Assembly (NCBI GenBank): GCA_032158295.1
Contig: CM063246.1
Location: 4,001,371 to 4,065,370 of the forward strand
Length of the DNA: 64,000 nucleotides
DNA from: Pycnopodia helianthoides
Taxonomy: Eukaryota > Echinodermata > Asteroidea > Forcipulatida > Asteriidae
Reading direction: 5' to 3'
Numbering within the stretch: the first letter of the stretch is position 1; each line of letters opens with the position of its first letter. Both the position numbers and the translations under genes were made by a program. Below are positions 33,817 through 44,384 of the stretch, piece after piece. The notes under the pieces were generated by a model. That model saw only the letters and a program-made list of their open reading frames with translations, searched no databases and had not been told where the DNA came from.

Positions 33817-34245
33817 TGGCAAGTTAACTGTTTCTCCTTCTCAAGATGTTTACATGCTAAGCAGAACTGTTTTGGGTTTTGGGTAGTCTGGCAAGTTTAC
33901 TGTTTCTCCTTCTGAAGATTTGTACATGCTAAGCAGAACTGTTTGAGGTTTGGGGTATTCTGGCTAGTTAACTGATTCTCCTTCTCAAGATGTTTACATG
34001 CTAAGCAGAACTGTTGGAGGTTTTGGGTATTCTGGCAAGTTAACTGTTTGTCCTTCTCAAGATGTTTACATGCTAAGCAGAACTTTTTGGGGTTTGGGTA
34101 TTCTGGCAAGTTTACTGTTTCTCCTTCTGAAGATTTTTACATGCTAAGCAGAACTGTTTGAGGTTTTGGGTATTTTGGCAAGTTAACTGTTTCTCCTTCT
34201 CAAGATGTTTACATGCTAAGCAGAACTGTTTGAGGTTTTGGGGGA
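33817..34245. repeat. 72-bp minisatellite, six copies
   Basis: AAGTTAACTGTTTCTCCTTC or a close form starts units at 33821, 33893, 33965, 34037, 34108 and 34180; each contains TACATGCTAAGCAGAACTGT. The minus strand reads as a 24-residue repeat (FCLACKHLEKE..QLTCQN), but units with GTTTACTG introduce a TAA in that frame. Confidence 0.93.
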
Positions 34246-34955
34246 ATGTTAAGTGGAACTGAACTAAAATCTGCTTAAACAGAGATGGGTTCTTGATTAT
34301 GAAAATGTTTGTTGATGTGAAATTGCCAGGGACTCAAGAGCAATACAATATACCTTATTGTTTAATTTTATTTCCCTTGTTTGTTTGGTTTTTGTTTTTT
34401 TTCACCTCTCTTTTGCCCTCTCTCTTCCTCTCGCCCTCCTTAGGAAAAATCAGCAAAATTGTTATTAAATGGCCTCAGAAGTGTATGGCCCATACCAAGT
34501 AAGCCAGCCCTCGTGCTTTATAAAATGTCTCTTCTTTTCTTTTCTTTTTAGAAAGGGGGCAAGTATCATGCCTGAAATTTAGAAAGAAATCCATAACTTT
34601 ATGAAACAACTATGGCTCCTGAGTTGTTTTTCTCTTGGTTTGAAAACAAAATTGCCTGGAAGGTGAATCTTAAGATAACATTACTAACAGAATAGCTTGT
34701 ACTGCCTCTCCTGATTATCTTCGTGGCAGTTTTATCAAAGTTTCTCATTATTACCAGCACAATACAAGAAACAGTGATCTGAATTTTGTAGTTCCGCTTT
34801 ATCCTGTTTAATCAGCAATACTTTTCTGGCTATAGCCATATAAAAGCCAGATCTAAGGAAGCATAGTTTTGGGTTCTTTTTATATCAATTTGTAATCTAT
34901 TAGTTAATTAATAGATTAGTTTACTTTTGTTTGGTTTTGATAGCTTCGTGCATTC
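34246..34955. other. No gene seen
   Basis: AT-rich DNA with pyrimidine tracts (34395-34440). No coding features or clear repeats. Confidence 0.35.
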
Positions 34956-35226
34956 ATCCATTCTTAAACTCCTTTCGTCTGTTTGTTTTTTGTATTTCTT
35001 TTTTGTTTTCATTTTTTTGCCAATTTTGTGTAAGGACCCCATTGCAAATAAGTCTAAGTTATTCACTTATTGGCTTTTTTTTTTTGAGGGGGGGGGGGGG
35101 TCATCCTCGGATAATTTTGTGCAGTTTTTCTTCCTTGTTTTCTACTTCCGTTAATGTATTTGCCATTTTTTTGCTTTGTTTTATCCGAATAAATTCTAAT
35201 CAAATCAATCAAATCAAATCAAATTA
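34956..35226 (+). mobile_element. LINE 3' tail ending in (AATCA)n
   Basis: GTAAGGACCCCATTGCAAAT followed by AAGTCTAAGTT, a G run at 35087-35100, and the ending CCGAATAAATTCTAATCAAA with AATCA-type repeats to 35226. This resembles a CR1-like LINE 3' UTR. No ORF remains. Confidence 0.6.
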
Positions 35227-35339
35227 AACAAGTTGCTGTGAAGAATTTGAAGCTTGATAGGTTGTGTTTTTTTTATTCCTAAAAACTTTTCCACACACAA
35301 AAAAAACAGGGAAAAAAAGATTTGATTAATATTTACATC

Positions 35340-35990
35340 CTTTGCTTTGATCCTGTGCAATAAAACACAAATCTCATGGCCACTCTGATTAGACAGTGCC
35401 CTTGGTTGTCACAACCCAGTGCCAGATATATACCCTCCATTTGAAGTGCTGTTTGTCATTTACCATTATTCTCCAATTGAACAATTTACACTAAAAGCAA
35501 AAGTCCCGTTTTGTTGATCCACCTTGAGAACGCCAGATAAGAGGGAGCAAAATTCCACTGGGGGCCTCCAAGTTGATACCATGACAAATTGTTTCCTGGG
35601 TCTTTCTGTATGGCCTGCTTGGAGTAATTGGGAAGCACATTGTTGTCAAAAGGGTGACATGAGGTCTCTATTGGATAATAGATGACCCTAAAATGGACAG
35701 ATTTTCACACCTCTGATCTGCCCCATGAGGCACCCGTAATGTAAAAGCCAGAGGGCTTCTTAAATTCAGACCTTCTGAGAGATGTTTTATCATTCATTTT
35801 TTTTGGCGGCAGAGAATGGTCGTTCCAATCTACTAGTTTTTCAAGGAGCATAAATTTAATCCCTGAAAATTTAAACTGTCATTGAAATAGGTGGTCTCAT
35901 TTCCAAGAACCAACTTGTTGTTGTGTGATTGTATTTTTTGATACTACTAGTAATAAAGGCGTTTACATCAATTATCAAATTAATCAAGCT
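35340..35990. promoter_or_regulatory. Candidate cis-regulatory block
   Basis: About 650 bp free of the window's repeat families, with balanced composition, CCTTGGTTGTCACAACCC, TCTGATTAGACAG and GGATAATAGATGACC. It looks like constrained non-coding DNA, but that is a visual impression only. Confidence 0.3.
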
Positions 35991-36391
35991 TTCATACACA
36001 TGACGCCACAACTTTTACCACAAAAAATATAAAACTGTAGTAATTATCAAGTTCGCTTCGGAGGACACAGTAACGCGCAGAACTCTTACGAAACACGCAG
36101 CAGTGGTTGTATAAACTGGTATTCGAGTTTCACGTCAACACGCCACATGTGGTGAGGCACTGTGGGCGGGTTGCGCGTGCACAGGCAACTGCTTCACGGA
36201 GTTCCTGTGGTCATGGTTCGGTGGACCCGGTGAAAAGCCGCTGCAAACAATGAACGGAGTACTTCTCTGGATGGATTTGTGCCTGATGCCTTTGTAGAAG
36301 ACCTGTTCCTTTCACACACCAGCCAAGATTTGGTAAAGATGGTTTGTACTGCATAGTCATCAGGTCTTTCATCTCTCTCCAGGATGCCATC
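35991..36391. other. No gene seen
   Basis: Mixed-composition sequence with a GC-richer patch (36140-36260). A 114-codon minus frame (36194-36538) runs from MITE E into it and is not credible. Confidence 0.35.
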
Positions 36392-36595
36392 AGGGCCCAA
36401 TTTCATAAAGCCTGCAAGCACAAAAAAAAATGCTAAGCACAGAAAAATATTGCTTACCTGAAACTGGTTACCAGCCAAAATTCCATAATGTTTACACTGT
36501 TGCGACTGGTACCCCCCCCCCCATTTTTTGCTTAGCAAAAAAATGTGTTAAGCACTATTTTCTGCTAAACAGCTTTATGAAATTGGGCCCTGATC
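36392..36595. mobile_element. MITE family E, full length (reference copy)
   Basis: Ends CAGGGCCCAATTTCATAAAG and CTTTATGAAATTGGGCCCTG. The interior GGTTACCAGCCAAAATTCCA and TTTACACTGTTGCGACTGG makes the interrupted copy at 7.4 kb interpretable. A C12 run sits at 36511-36522. Confidence 0.9.
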
Positions 36596-37080
36596 CCCTG
36601 GGCGTGGGTCGATGATCAGCAGTTACATAACAGCGATCTGATTGTGCTTCATAAAAACGTAAACAATATACAAGCCGTTAAAATCTGCAAATGTCAATTA
36701 GAAAACGTCTTTATATGGGTGTCCAAACAAAGTTTCATAAACAAAATAAATTACGAATTGCTAGAAAAAAAGTTTCTTTTTTACCGAAAATAATCCTGCA
36801 TGGATAACGCGACAATCATTTGTAATCCCGAAGCGAACTGGTGAAATGAGCTTAGAGGTTGCAACTTACGAGACTGGTATAATTCTGTTCATCATTCTAG
36901 TGTAAGAAACGCCCACTTCACGCAGACTGGCTCCAGCGATTACCAGAATCGTTATTGTTGAATGGTAACCGGTGCCTGCCTTAGCAAGACTTTTCTGAGC
37001 TTAGTATATTTGTTGAGCTTATTAAGGAATGACAAGAACCAACTGAGATTTGTGCTTGAGCAAGACTCTGTAAGCTGAAG
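36596..37080. other. No gene seen
   Basis: Unremarkable AT-rich DNA; GGTAACCGGTGCCTGCCTTAG near 36965 may be a worn E fragment. Confidence 0.35.
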
Positions 37081-37285
37081 GTCTGATCCTTTGAACTGTA
37101 CATTTGTTTACTTCCATGTTGTCTACAGTTGTTTTTTGCTTTTTGACTGTTGTCTTTGTTTCTTTGTTTTATTCTGATGTGTGATCGAGGGTCTACATTT
37201 AGTGGGCCTGCGTGCCTTTTGCACCATGTTGTATTTTAATGTTCGTGCAGTAAAGGTAATAAACTAAACTAAACTAAACTAACTT
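37080..37285 (+). mobile_element. LINE 3' tail ending in (AAACT)n
   Basis: GATCGAGGGTCTACATTTAG, TGCACCATGTTGTATTTTAA, then GCAGTAAAGGTAATAAACTA with five AAACT units to 37283. This is a typical LINE 3' UTR and simple-repeat tail without ORF. Confidence 0.65.
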
Positions 37286-38160
37286 ATGTACAACAGGTAC
37301 AGGTACGTACCATCGGTGCAAGAAATAGAATCAGATTACTTGTCATACAAGGGTAGGGGACTACCCCTTTACACTTCTGATATTCATTGTTTTTCTTAAG
37401 CACTTGACCTTCTTTCTACTAAGGGAACATCCAAAGTTTTCAACAGATTTGAGATCGTACAAAAATAAATTTGTTAATTTTGGTACTTTCTCTATTGTAT
37501 TTTCGTGCTTTCGATTTCTTCATTATAGGCTTCCGATTTCTTCGTAGGCCCCCAATTATTATATAATTATTTTTTTGAGTCCCTAGGCAGAGTAAGCACT
37601 GCGGATAATCCGGCCCTGAGCATCGTACTTTTTGTGTGTGACAGTAATAATTTTGACAATTTTGACTGACCCGTAATTTGATGAAATTTTTCACAGTTCC
37701 GTGGACGTTTTTTTTTTTTTTTTTTTTTTTTTTTTCCTCAGAAACTCGTGGATTTGAGAACTCTCATGATGTGTAGGGCCCTTTAAGCGAATTCTATTCA
37801 ATTCAGCGCAATTTAAAAACATGGAATTCAGCATAATAAACAATTCTTTGAAACTAGAAAAGTGCAGTTACCACAGAAAAAAAAGAAGAATGTGTATCAC
37901 GGAATCCGGAGAAAATGAGTGGATTATTCAGGGTGCAGCTAACTGAATTATCTCAAAAAGGAAGGAGAGTCAAGACAATTGTAATCTTAGTGTTTGATCT
38001 GGTAATAGCAACCATTATTCCTGTGGTTGCTTTTGAGTTGGTTTGTTGACCTTTTGAGAGTATAAGAAAGATGTTGAAAAAAAAAATTAATTGTTTTACC
38101 TTGAAAACATCTTGCCCAAGGATAAAATAAATAAACTGCTGTCTTAATTATTTTAATGTT
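37286..38160. other. No gene seen; 28-base poly-T at 37708-37735
   Basis: AT-rich, no recognisable coding sequence. The long T run could be the reverse of a poly-A tail, but no retrogene is visible on its left. Confidence 0.4.
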
Positions 38161-38405
38161 TTTTGGGGGGTCTTTTATTAATACACATCCAACAGCACAA
38201 TTAGGGCAAATAACAGGATGGATAGGAAACAAGAAAAAATGTTTAAGTTTAAGATGTGGGAGGAAAACCCCAATGTGAAAAACCCACGCAATCAGGTAGG
38301 GACTGAAAACCCAATCCACATGCAAAGCTCCGATCCGAGGTGGGATTCGAACCTGGGTCCACAGTGGTGAAAGGCAGGGAAAGAAACCACTGAGCCAGCC
38401 TGATC
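38160..38405 (-). mobile_element. SINE S3, full length
   Basis: Minus strand: GGGGATCAGGCTGGCTCAGT (A box) at 38407-38388, B box GGTTCGAATCC near 38354-38344, then GGGTTTTCCTCCCACATCTT (38273-38254) and the end TTGTGCTGTTGGATGTGTAT. It matches 51290-51550 throughout. The 151-codon minus frame from 37987 to 38442 is this SINE plus flank. Confidence 0.85.
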
Positions 38406-38489
38406 CCCATTTATAAGGAAGGCTAGCAGTCCTTGCTTTCATGATCTCTTAATTTTTATAAATCTAAACCTAAAATAACTTTGGGTCAG

Positions 38490-38730
38490 TGAGGTGTCGT
38501 GGTCGAGCGGTCAAGCACACTGGACTTAAGTTCTAGTGTTCCTGATCAGCAGAGTGTGGGTTCGAGTCCCTGTCTTGACACATGTGTCCTTAAGCAAGAC
38601 ACTAAACCATTATTGCTTCGCCCTTCAGATGGGACATAAAGCCTTTGTGTTGTGAAGGCACGTACAAAAAAAATCGTTACACTTTCGTTTAGAGGAGGGA
38701 TTAGCCCCGCTGTTTCTGGCATAGGTGGCT
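38490..38730 (+). mobile_element. SINE S1
   Basis: A box GTGTCGTGGTCGAGCGG at 38495, B box GGTTCGAGTCC at 38559-38569, then GACACATGTGTCCTTAAGCA and TTGCTTCGCCCTTCAGATGG. Short-body subtype as at 3.2 kb; the 3' end is unclear. Confidence 0.8.
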
Positions 38731-38894
38731 GCATTAAGTTCATTTGCACTTCCACCAATGTGCAGGTATACACGTGCTGCGGCGGAAGATTTCTCCACAG
38801 TACAGGAAGATGATGATCAAGTAATTATTTTGTGTCAACTTTGCAGACGAAATTCATTCATAAATTGTGACTCTGTTTTGACCTTACATAAAAC

Positions 38895-39012
38895 AGCAAA
38901 GACGAGCAGAGTACACTGTTCGAAACGTCGAGACCACACCGGCTCTTTTCAGAGCCAACACTCCTCCCAAAAGAGATTTACACATGGTTGTACCCGCAAG
39001 TTTACTATTCAT
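38895..39012 (+). mobile_element. Penelope-like fragment with degraded hammerhead motif
   Basis: AAGACGA (38899-38905) replaces the CTGANGA core, followed by GCAG-AGTACA-CTGT, then GAAACGTC (38922-38929) and GAGACC. A 6-bp hairpin GGCTCT-TTTC-AGAGCC lies at 38941-38956, then CAACACTCCTCCCAAAAGAG and GGTTGTACCCGCAAGTTTAC. The same order is found at 45.35-45.46 kb. Confidence 0.6.
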
Positions 39013-39396
39013 TTATAGTTCCTTCTTAACAAAGACAAACCTGCGCTCTTTTCAATGTTACGGTTTTTCTAGAAATGAATGTTTCATTGCATTGAACATA
39101 AACTTTTTCCCCCGCAATCCTTCTAGCCAAGTGACCAACATGACCAATGTCAAGTCTCTTTTTCTCCAAGTCCATCAGTCTGTAGAACATACTAGGCCAG
39201 TTAGTAAACCACAATTGAAGCTACATTTGCTTAATCCAGTAATAGCACACCACTCTCATCAAGCCTCCAGTTTATACACCCATAAGGAGTCACAAGCATC
39301 AAGTGAAATAGGGAAAGATACAGGGCGTCTGCATCTGTGTCCTATACCCAAATTTGGCCACAACATTAAAGCGCTTCTGCGGCCCATGAAGCAAGC
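39013..39396 (+). other. Uncertain open frame, not called as gene
   Basis: A 138-codon frame spans 38984-39400, starting in the Penelope-like fragment. It is among the longest frames here but I see no domain, signal peptide or homologous motif, and it ends at dispersed repeat G. Chance is the simplest explanation. Confidence 0.3.
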
Positions 39397-39560
39397 ATGA
39401 TGCGTAGCTTAAAGTAGCGCAATACGTGGATTTAGAACAGCGCATTATAGAGCAGGGTTTGATATTGGGCCAGGCAAAACAGGTTAATATCACACATCTT
39501 GTTGCTATGGATCGACCAATCTGATTCAAGGATTCAGGTTTGCTTGAAGATAAAATGTTG
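39397..39560. repeat. Dispersed repeat G, copy 2
   Basis: GCGTAGCTTAAAGTAGCGCA, GGTTTGATATTGGGCC, AATATCACACATCTTGTTGC and AGGTTTGCTTGAAGATAAAA mirror 30335-30475. Confidence 0.75.
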
Positions 39561-39599
39561 TACTAAACTCCCCTTTAAATATGGGGTAATAATTTGAGA

Positions 39600-39960
39600 G
39601 GGTTTAAACAGATGTAATAATTGCATCGGGGGGGGGGGGGGTAAAGAGTATTCCTTTTACCCTGCACCAATGTGGGATCAGCACTTCCCCAAGTTCTGTT
39701 GGGAAAAAACAAAATCTACTACTCAGTTGGGATTCGAACCTGGTTGACATGATTTGAACTGGCCTCTTGTCATCGGGCAAGTTAGGTGTTCTAGTGGTAA
39801 GGCATCTGCTCTAGAATGGCGGGGATTGTAGGTTCGAACCCCACCCTAGTAGCGCGCCTGTAGATTGTTTTTCCACAGGACTCGGGGGAAAGCACCGAGT
39901 ATACAGTGCTTAGCACACATCGGTGTAGGGGTAGAACACAAACTAATAAATTGAGAGTAG
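39600..39960 (+). mobile_element. SINE S4 pair (minus relic then plus copy)
   Basis: 39774-39950 (+): A-box-like TGTTCTAGTGGTAAGGC and B box GGTTCGAACCCC at 39831-39842, then CACAGGACTCGGGGGAAAGC and CATCGGTGTAGGGGTAG. Upstream 39600-39760 holds an opposed S4-like stretch (GGGATTCGAACCTGG at 39728), giving a partial head-to-head arrangement. Confidence 0.72.
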
Positions 39961-40149
39961 AGAAGAGCTGTCGTGTTGGTGAATGGCTAAAGAAACCATT
40001 TTGTGTTCCCCTGTATTTCTGTTTTTACTTTCCAGAAGCTTGTGAAAATACAACAAGTGAAACGGTTTTAACCATTTAAGAAACTGTTTCCAAATCCACC
40101 CAAAAAAGGGCTAATGTTAAAAGGAGTAAAGCTTAATTTGGTTGTTTGC

Positions 40150-40740
40150 AAACATTTGCAAACTTTTGTGAGCATGTTTATTCAGCCAATTTTAATTCGA
40201 GCGTTGATTTGTATCGTAAACAGCTCAAACCGTGCGATCGGTTCAAGACTTTGGTCCGGACTAGTTTCAGATATATTAGTCGAGTTCCAGTAAATTTGGG
40301 GGCCATGGGGTCCATGATCAGTCCAAATTAACGCCGAGTGTCGTTAATTGTGAGTAGACTCACGCATCCTGCCACTTTCAGACCCGTCACTTTATCCCAA
40401 TAATGAAGCCATGACCTCTTTTTCCTTTGTAAGGAGGTAACTTCAGCCCGGTTTTCCCCGTGCAGTTCATAATGCTTCACCCGGGGCCGTGCAGCTGTCC
40501 TAATTCACAGAATTTTACTTGCAAAGATCTGCATAACTGTTTACCCGCCCTCCAAAATGTTTTGCTAATCAACTCACGACCCATCTCGTTAAGGTGTTTC
40601 ACAGCCATTGATTTTTCGATATCTCGACCTCTTGATGCGTGCTCCAATTACAGTGTGGGGTTTTGGGGGGTGCTGCGCGGGGAGCGGCGCTGGTCAAAAG
40701 TTAGGGCTTCCCCTTTGCCCCGGGTTCAGGCAAATTGATC
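40150..40740. promoter_or_regulatory. Candidate cis-regulatory block
   Basis: Free of the window's repeats and richer in GC than its surroundings, with AACGCCGAGTGTCGTTAATTG (first 20: AACGCCGAGTGTCGTTAATT) near 40330 and TCCAATTACAGTGTGG near 40643. Suggestive of constraint, not proof. Confidence 0.28.
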
Positions 40741-41828
40741 CATACACCACAGTTCTCGTGTTTCGATACGGGGTATATATATATTGTGGAACAATTATAA
40801 AACTGAATAAAATATCTGGGGACGCGGTGTGGGTTTCCCGACCCTTCCACCCCCCCCCCCCCAATTGAAAATACGGGACAATTTGTTAGTAGAAATTGTT
40901 GCTCACACCCGCAATGTCCGACGGGGGGTAATCAGAAACTGCATCTTTCTTCGATAAGGCCCTGCCTGCATCGCTCGTTCCTACCTACCCTCGCAGATAA
41001 TGTCAGTCTTGGTTTGCCCCTCAGTACTTAAGCGCCCCCCGAAAAAACACTTGCAGGGATTTATGTAAATGCACAAACCTACATGTGTGTCGTTTTGTTT
41101 GAGACCCTCGTTGCTCTCATTTTTTTTTTTTTTTTGTCTTTCTCTTTTTCCAAATGTCTTTATTGACCATCGTTTGGGGTGAGTTTACTATAAAGGGGTT
41201 TAGCCTGAGGAAATAAAGATTCAGGTAAAGGTTTTAAACTTTCTACAGTCGCTTCGCAAAATAGCAATGGAGCAGCCGTGATACTCAAAATGTTTTTGGT
41301 TTTTATAGCAACGGAGAGTTTGGAGGGGTTGCAGGTGGTCAGACCCGACCCATGGTACCGAAAGCCCTCGAATCAACCTCGTCCCCATGGTTTACTTTAT
41401 TTCCAACCATGTTTACAACAGTAAACCCTGGGAGGGAAACTCCTTACTTGGACCCTGATTAGACAACGACTTTACAATATTAGCATATGTTGCATATTCA
41501 TAGTGTCGAAGAATTACACCATACAGTTATTAAATCGTGTACCGGACCACGATTCTATGACAAAGATGTGAATTTCGAAAAGCAGCTAGACTATTCTAAT
41601 ATGCATACGTATCCAAAATTTTTGGATATGCAAATGATCCAATACCAGGGTGAGAGAGAGCGGTCAACCTTGTACTGCTCGACACACCCTGGGGACGAGG
41701 TTGCCCTCCAATGAGATGAGGTTTTACCAACTCCATTGAAAGTGTCTTTGGAAATAAGTTGCTCTGTTTGGGTAGAATGGAGAAAGCGAAATAAACTATC
41801 TGGACTTGAGAATGAGGTTTTTTTTTTC
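40741..41828. other. No gene seen; possible regulatory segment 41220-41480
   Basis: Includes a C run at 40848-40862 and T run at 41120-41135. At 41340-41460 the segment around GACCCGACCCATGGTACCG is balanced and repeat-free. No coding exon is evident. Confidence 0.35.
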
Positions 41829-42214
41829 TTAAAGGAACATTACAGAATTGGTTTTTGCTAACAAAACAGTTGCTGGCAGTGTAAGCACTTTATGTAATCC
41901 ACCATGTACATAAACTGACAAACCTGTAGAAGTTTGAGATCGATCGGCCATCTGGGTCACGAGAAAATAGTGAAAAACCGATTACACATTTGCATGAAAT
42001 CATATAGATTCAACAAATGAATAAAACGCTCACTGAGCGATAAACTCCAATCGGAAAATTAGTTTATTCATTTCTCATCAAATATGGCATTTCAGACAGA
42101 AATATTTCAAGGGATGTTTTTTCTTAGCATCATAATTAGACTGTGTAAGTTTTATGTAAATCTGTGATCAAAAAGTATATTTTACAAATTTTTTTCTTAC
42201 CAATGTTCCTTTAA
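41829..42214 (-). mobile_element. MITE family A, full length
   Basis: TTAA at 41829-41832 and 42211-42214. It is inverted relative to the copy at 5.6 kb (left end continues TTTTTGCTAACAAAACAG). The right arm lacks eight bases (ACCAATGTTCCT instead of ACCAATTCTGTAATGTTCCT). Confidence 0.9.
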
Positions 42215-42611
42215 GATTAATAACTGGCGATGGAGGAAGACTTTTCCTTCCTTCCCCTTTTTTTATAAACACGTTCCATGTATTTAGTAGTGCACTAAAA
42301 AGAACCCAGAACACTTATTAGGGAAGAGTAAGGGTTAACCCCAGTGTTTCTGGTTCACATAGCAGGCACCCTTGTTTACAGGTTAACTCAGGCTTGCAGT
42401 GATAAGTTTTCTTATTCTTGGTTTCATTACCAGAAATAAATGATAATAATACTCATCGTTTGACCTTGTCGATAACAATAGCATTGATTGTTGGTGAAGC
42501 CACACTTTATGCAATAGTTGACCTAACGGCTACAAAATACTCAATGATTTCACTTACACATCAAAAACTTGAGATCATAGATGACACAAAATCTAGAAAC
42601 TAAGGGTTGCT
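42215..42611. other. No gene seen
   Basis: Unique-looking DNA. A 61-codon plus frame at 42418-42603 has no recognisable domain. Confidence 0.35.
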
Positions 42612-42840
42612 GTCAATCAATCAATGAAAACCATTTATACAGTGGCGGTATCCATAACAAAAATATGTCCAACGGCTTTGACAAAAACATAAAAATATAC
42701 ATAAACATATACATAACAAAATTACAAAAGTGCTTTAAAAAACAAATGAGTTTTTAGTCTCTTGTTCACATTTGAGGAAGTTTTGATGTCTAAAGAGGGA
42801 ACGCTCCATGCAGTAACACCATGAAATTATCAATAAAGAT
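42612..42840 (-). mobile_element. LINE 3' end with ORF C-terminus
   Basis: Minus strand: VTAWSVPSLDIKTSSNVNKR then LKTHLFFKALL and TAA at 42724-42722, followed by a 3' UTR ending in (ATTG)n at 42625-42612. The W..P.....KTSSNV...RLKTHLF pattern matches the element at 26.1 kb. 5' truncated. Confidence 0.8.
42722..42835 (-). pseudogene. LINE ORF2 C-terminal remnant
   Basis: About 37 codons open to the natural stop, with the conserved LKTHLF near the end. No catalytic part remains. Confidence 0.72.
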
Positions 42841-42952
42841 GGTGGAATTTCCGGCATTTATGCATTGATTCCATTTACACATTAAAAGGCTGTGATATTG
42901 GTTATAATTTTTGTAATGACAGAAGTGGTGGCAGAGGTTTCTGCCTCATAGT

Positions 42953-43350
42953 TGAATGTGGACAGGAAAACTTGCTGCAGATTAAGGTGGCTGCCTCATA
43001 TTTGAATGTGGACAGGAAACCTTGCTGCAGAGTGACAGAGCGATACATACAGAGTAAGGGTGGCTGCCTCATATTCGAATGTGGACAGGAAACCTTGCTG
43101 CAGAGTGACAGAGCGATACATACAGAGCAAGGTGGCTGCCTCATATTCGAATGTGGACAGGAAACCTTGCTGCAGAGTGACAGAGCGATACATACAGAGT
43201 AAGGGTGGCTGCCTCATATTCGAATGTGGACAGGAAACCTTGCTGCAGAGTGACAGAGCGATACATACAGAGCAAGGTGGCTGCCTCATATTCGAATGTG
43301 GACAGGAAACCTTGCTGCAGAGTGACAGAGCGATACATACAGAGTAAAGA
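42953..43350. repeat. 72/73-bp minisatellite with alternating units
   Basis: CCTCATATTCGAATGTGG occurs at 43067, 43139, 43212 and 43283, with earlier forms at 42953 and 42993. Units alternate between GAGTAAGGGTGGCTG and GAGCAAGGTGGCTG, giving a dimeric period of about 145 bp. Frames of 95 (+) and 120 (-) codons run through it because few stops occur, but the frame shifts from unit to unit. Confidence 0.93.
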
Positions 43351-44384
43351 ATCCTCAAAGGAGACAGAAAGCTAAAGGGGATAGCGGCAAAGGGGGACAG
43401 CCCATTTCAAATTATCCCACTTCTGGCCCTCCAAGAAGCCTGGGTGATAGTCTTTGATTGACACACTGAGTGTACAGAGTCCAGCCTATTCCATCGCAAC
43501 ATTGTACTTGAGACCTTCATTACGTACTGCTGCTGTGAGTGACATGGTTGAGTTCAATGATGTTGCTTTGGGCCAAAAAGATACGTGCATTTAGGCGGGC
43601 AGTTTTTTGTATCGAATGGATGGGTTAAAGATAACCATTGGTCGTGTACCAAAGAGATTAAGAAGGGGAATATAGTCCGGTATATCAACTTTGCTGCCAT
43701 TTTCAAAGTTAAATAAATATCTGAGGGGGTTTTCTGAAAAGTAAATAATGGATGAAGTCAGTTTATTTAAACTTGCAAATGTAGCTGTTCGATGCGTGCA
43801 CAGTACAAGAAGATAACAATGCACTGCAATGTTGGAATTTAAACTCTGATGTTAGCTGTGAAGGTGACTAACTTTGTAGCAGTTTGTTTACCCATTATAC
43901 ACTGATGTGATTATAATGTTGATAAAAAGTTCCCTTGGATCGTTTTCTTTAAATGTTTCGTTCTCTTCTTCTTGGTTTTTCTTTTGAGGTTTGTTTTTCT
44001 CCAAGTGCTTGAAGAGTAACCAGATGGTACTTCAGTTTGCTTTTTGGGTTTGTTTGTTCAGTTTTGAAAGGGTGTCTTCTGCTATTTGCTTTTTGTACAT
44101 ATTAGTGCAATTTCAGGTAGTTTGGGTTTGTTATCTATCTATTTTTTGTATCTTCGAACTGTTTTTATCCTGTGAAATTAATAAGTTAGAAATTAAATGA
44201 AATGAAAGATTCAGAGACCTTGTAGTATCTAATTCTCGAGATGATTTTTGACTTGTTTTAACTTCACACAAAGTGAGCGCTATAATAATTGTTAATACTT
44301 GTTTAATAATCTGAGTTTTTTGTCGCTATGACCTCATGGTATTGCTATGAAAACCATTTTTGTCCATGCAAAAATCACAAGGGA
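43351..44384. other. No gene seen; possible LINE tail at 44100-44205
   Basis: 43990-44205 is T-rich and ends GAAATTAAATGAAATGAAAG, which may be a LINE 3' tail. A 77-codon minus frame (43591-43824) is not recognisable. Confidence 0.4.

Noticed and set aside
33897..34109. Cysteine-containing 24-residue repeat protein on the minus strand
   Set aside because: Half of the units place TAA in the same frame, and no start or flanking coding sequence exists.
37987..38442. 151-codon minus frame, longest in the window
   Set aside because: Most of it is the S3 SINE and its flank; no domain is recognisable.
38984..39400. 138-codon plus frame downstream of the Penelope-like fragment
   Set aside because: No reverse-transcriptase or GIY-YIG motifs and no other recognisable feature; likely chance.
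42902..43358. Long frames on both strands of the 72-bp minisatellite, including 120 codons on the minus strand
   Set aside because: The reading frame shifts from unit to unit and both strands are open; this is a property of the repeat.
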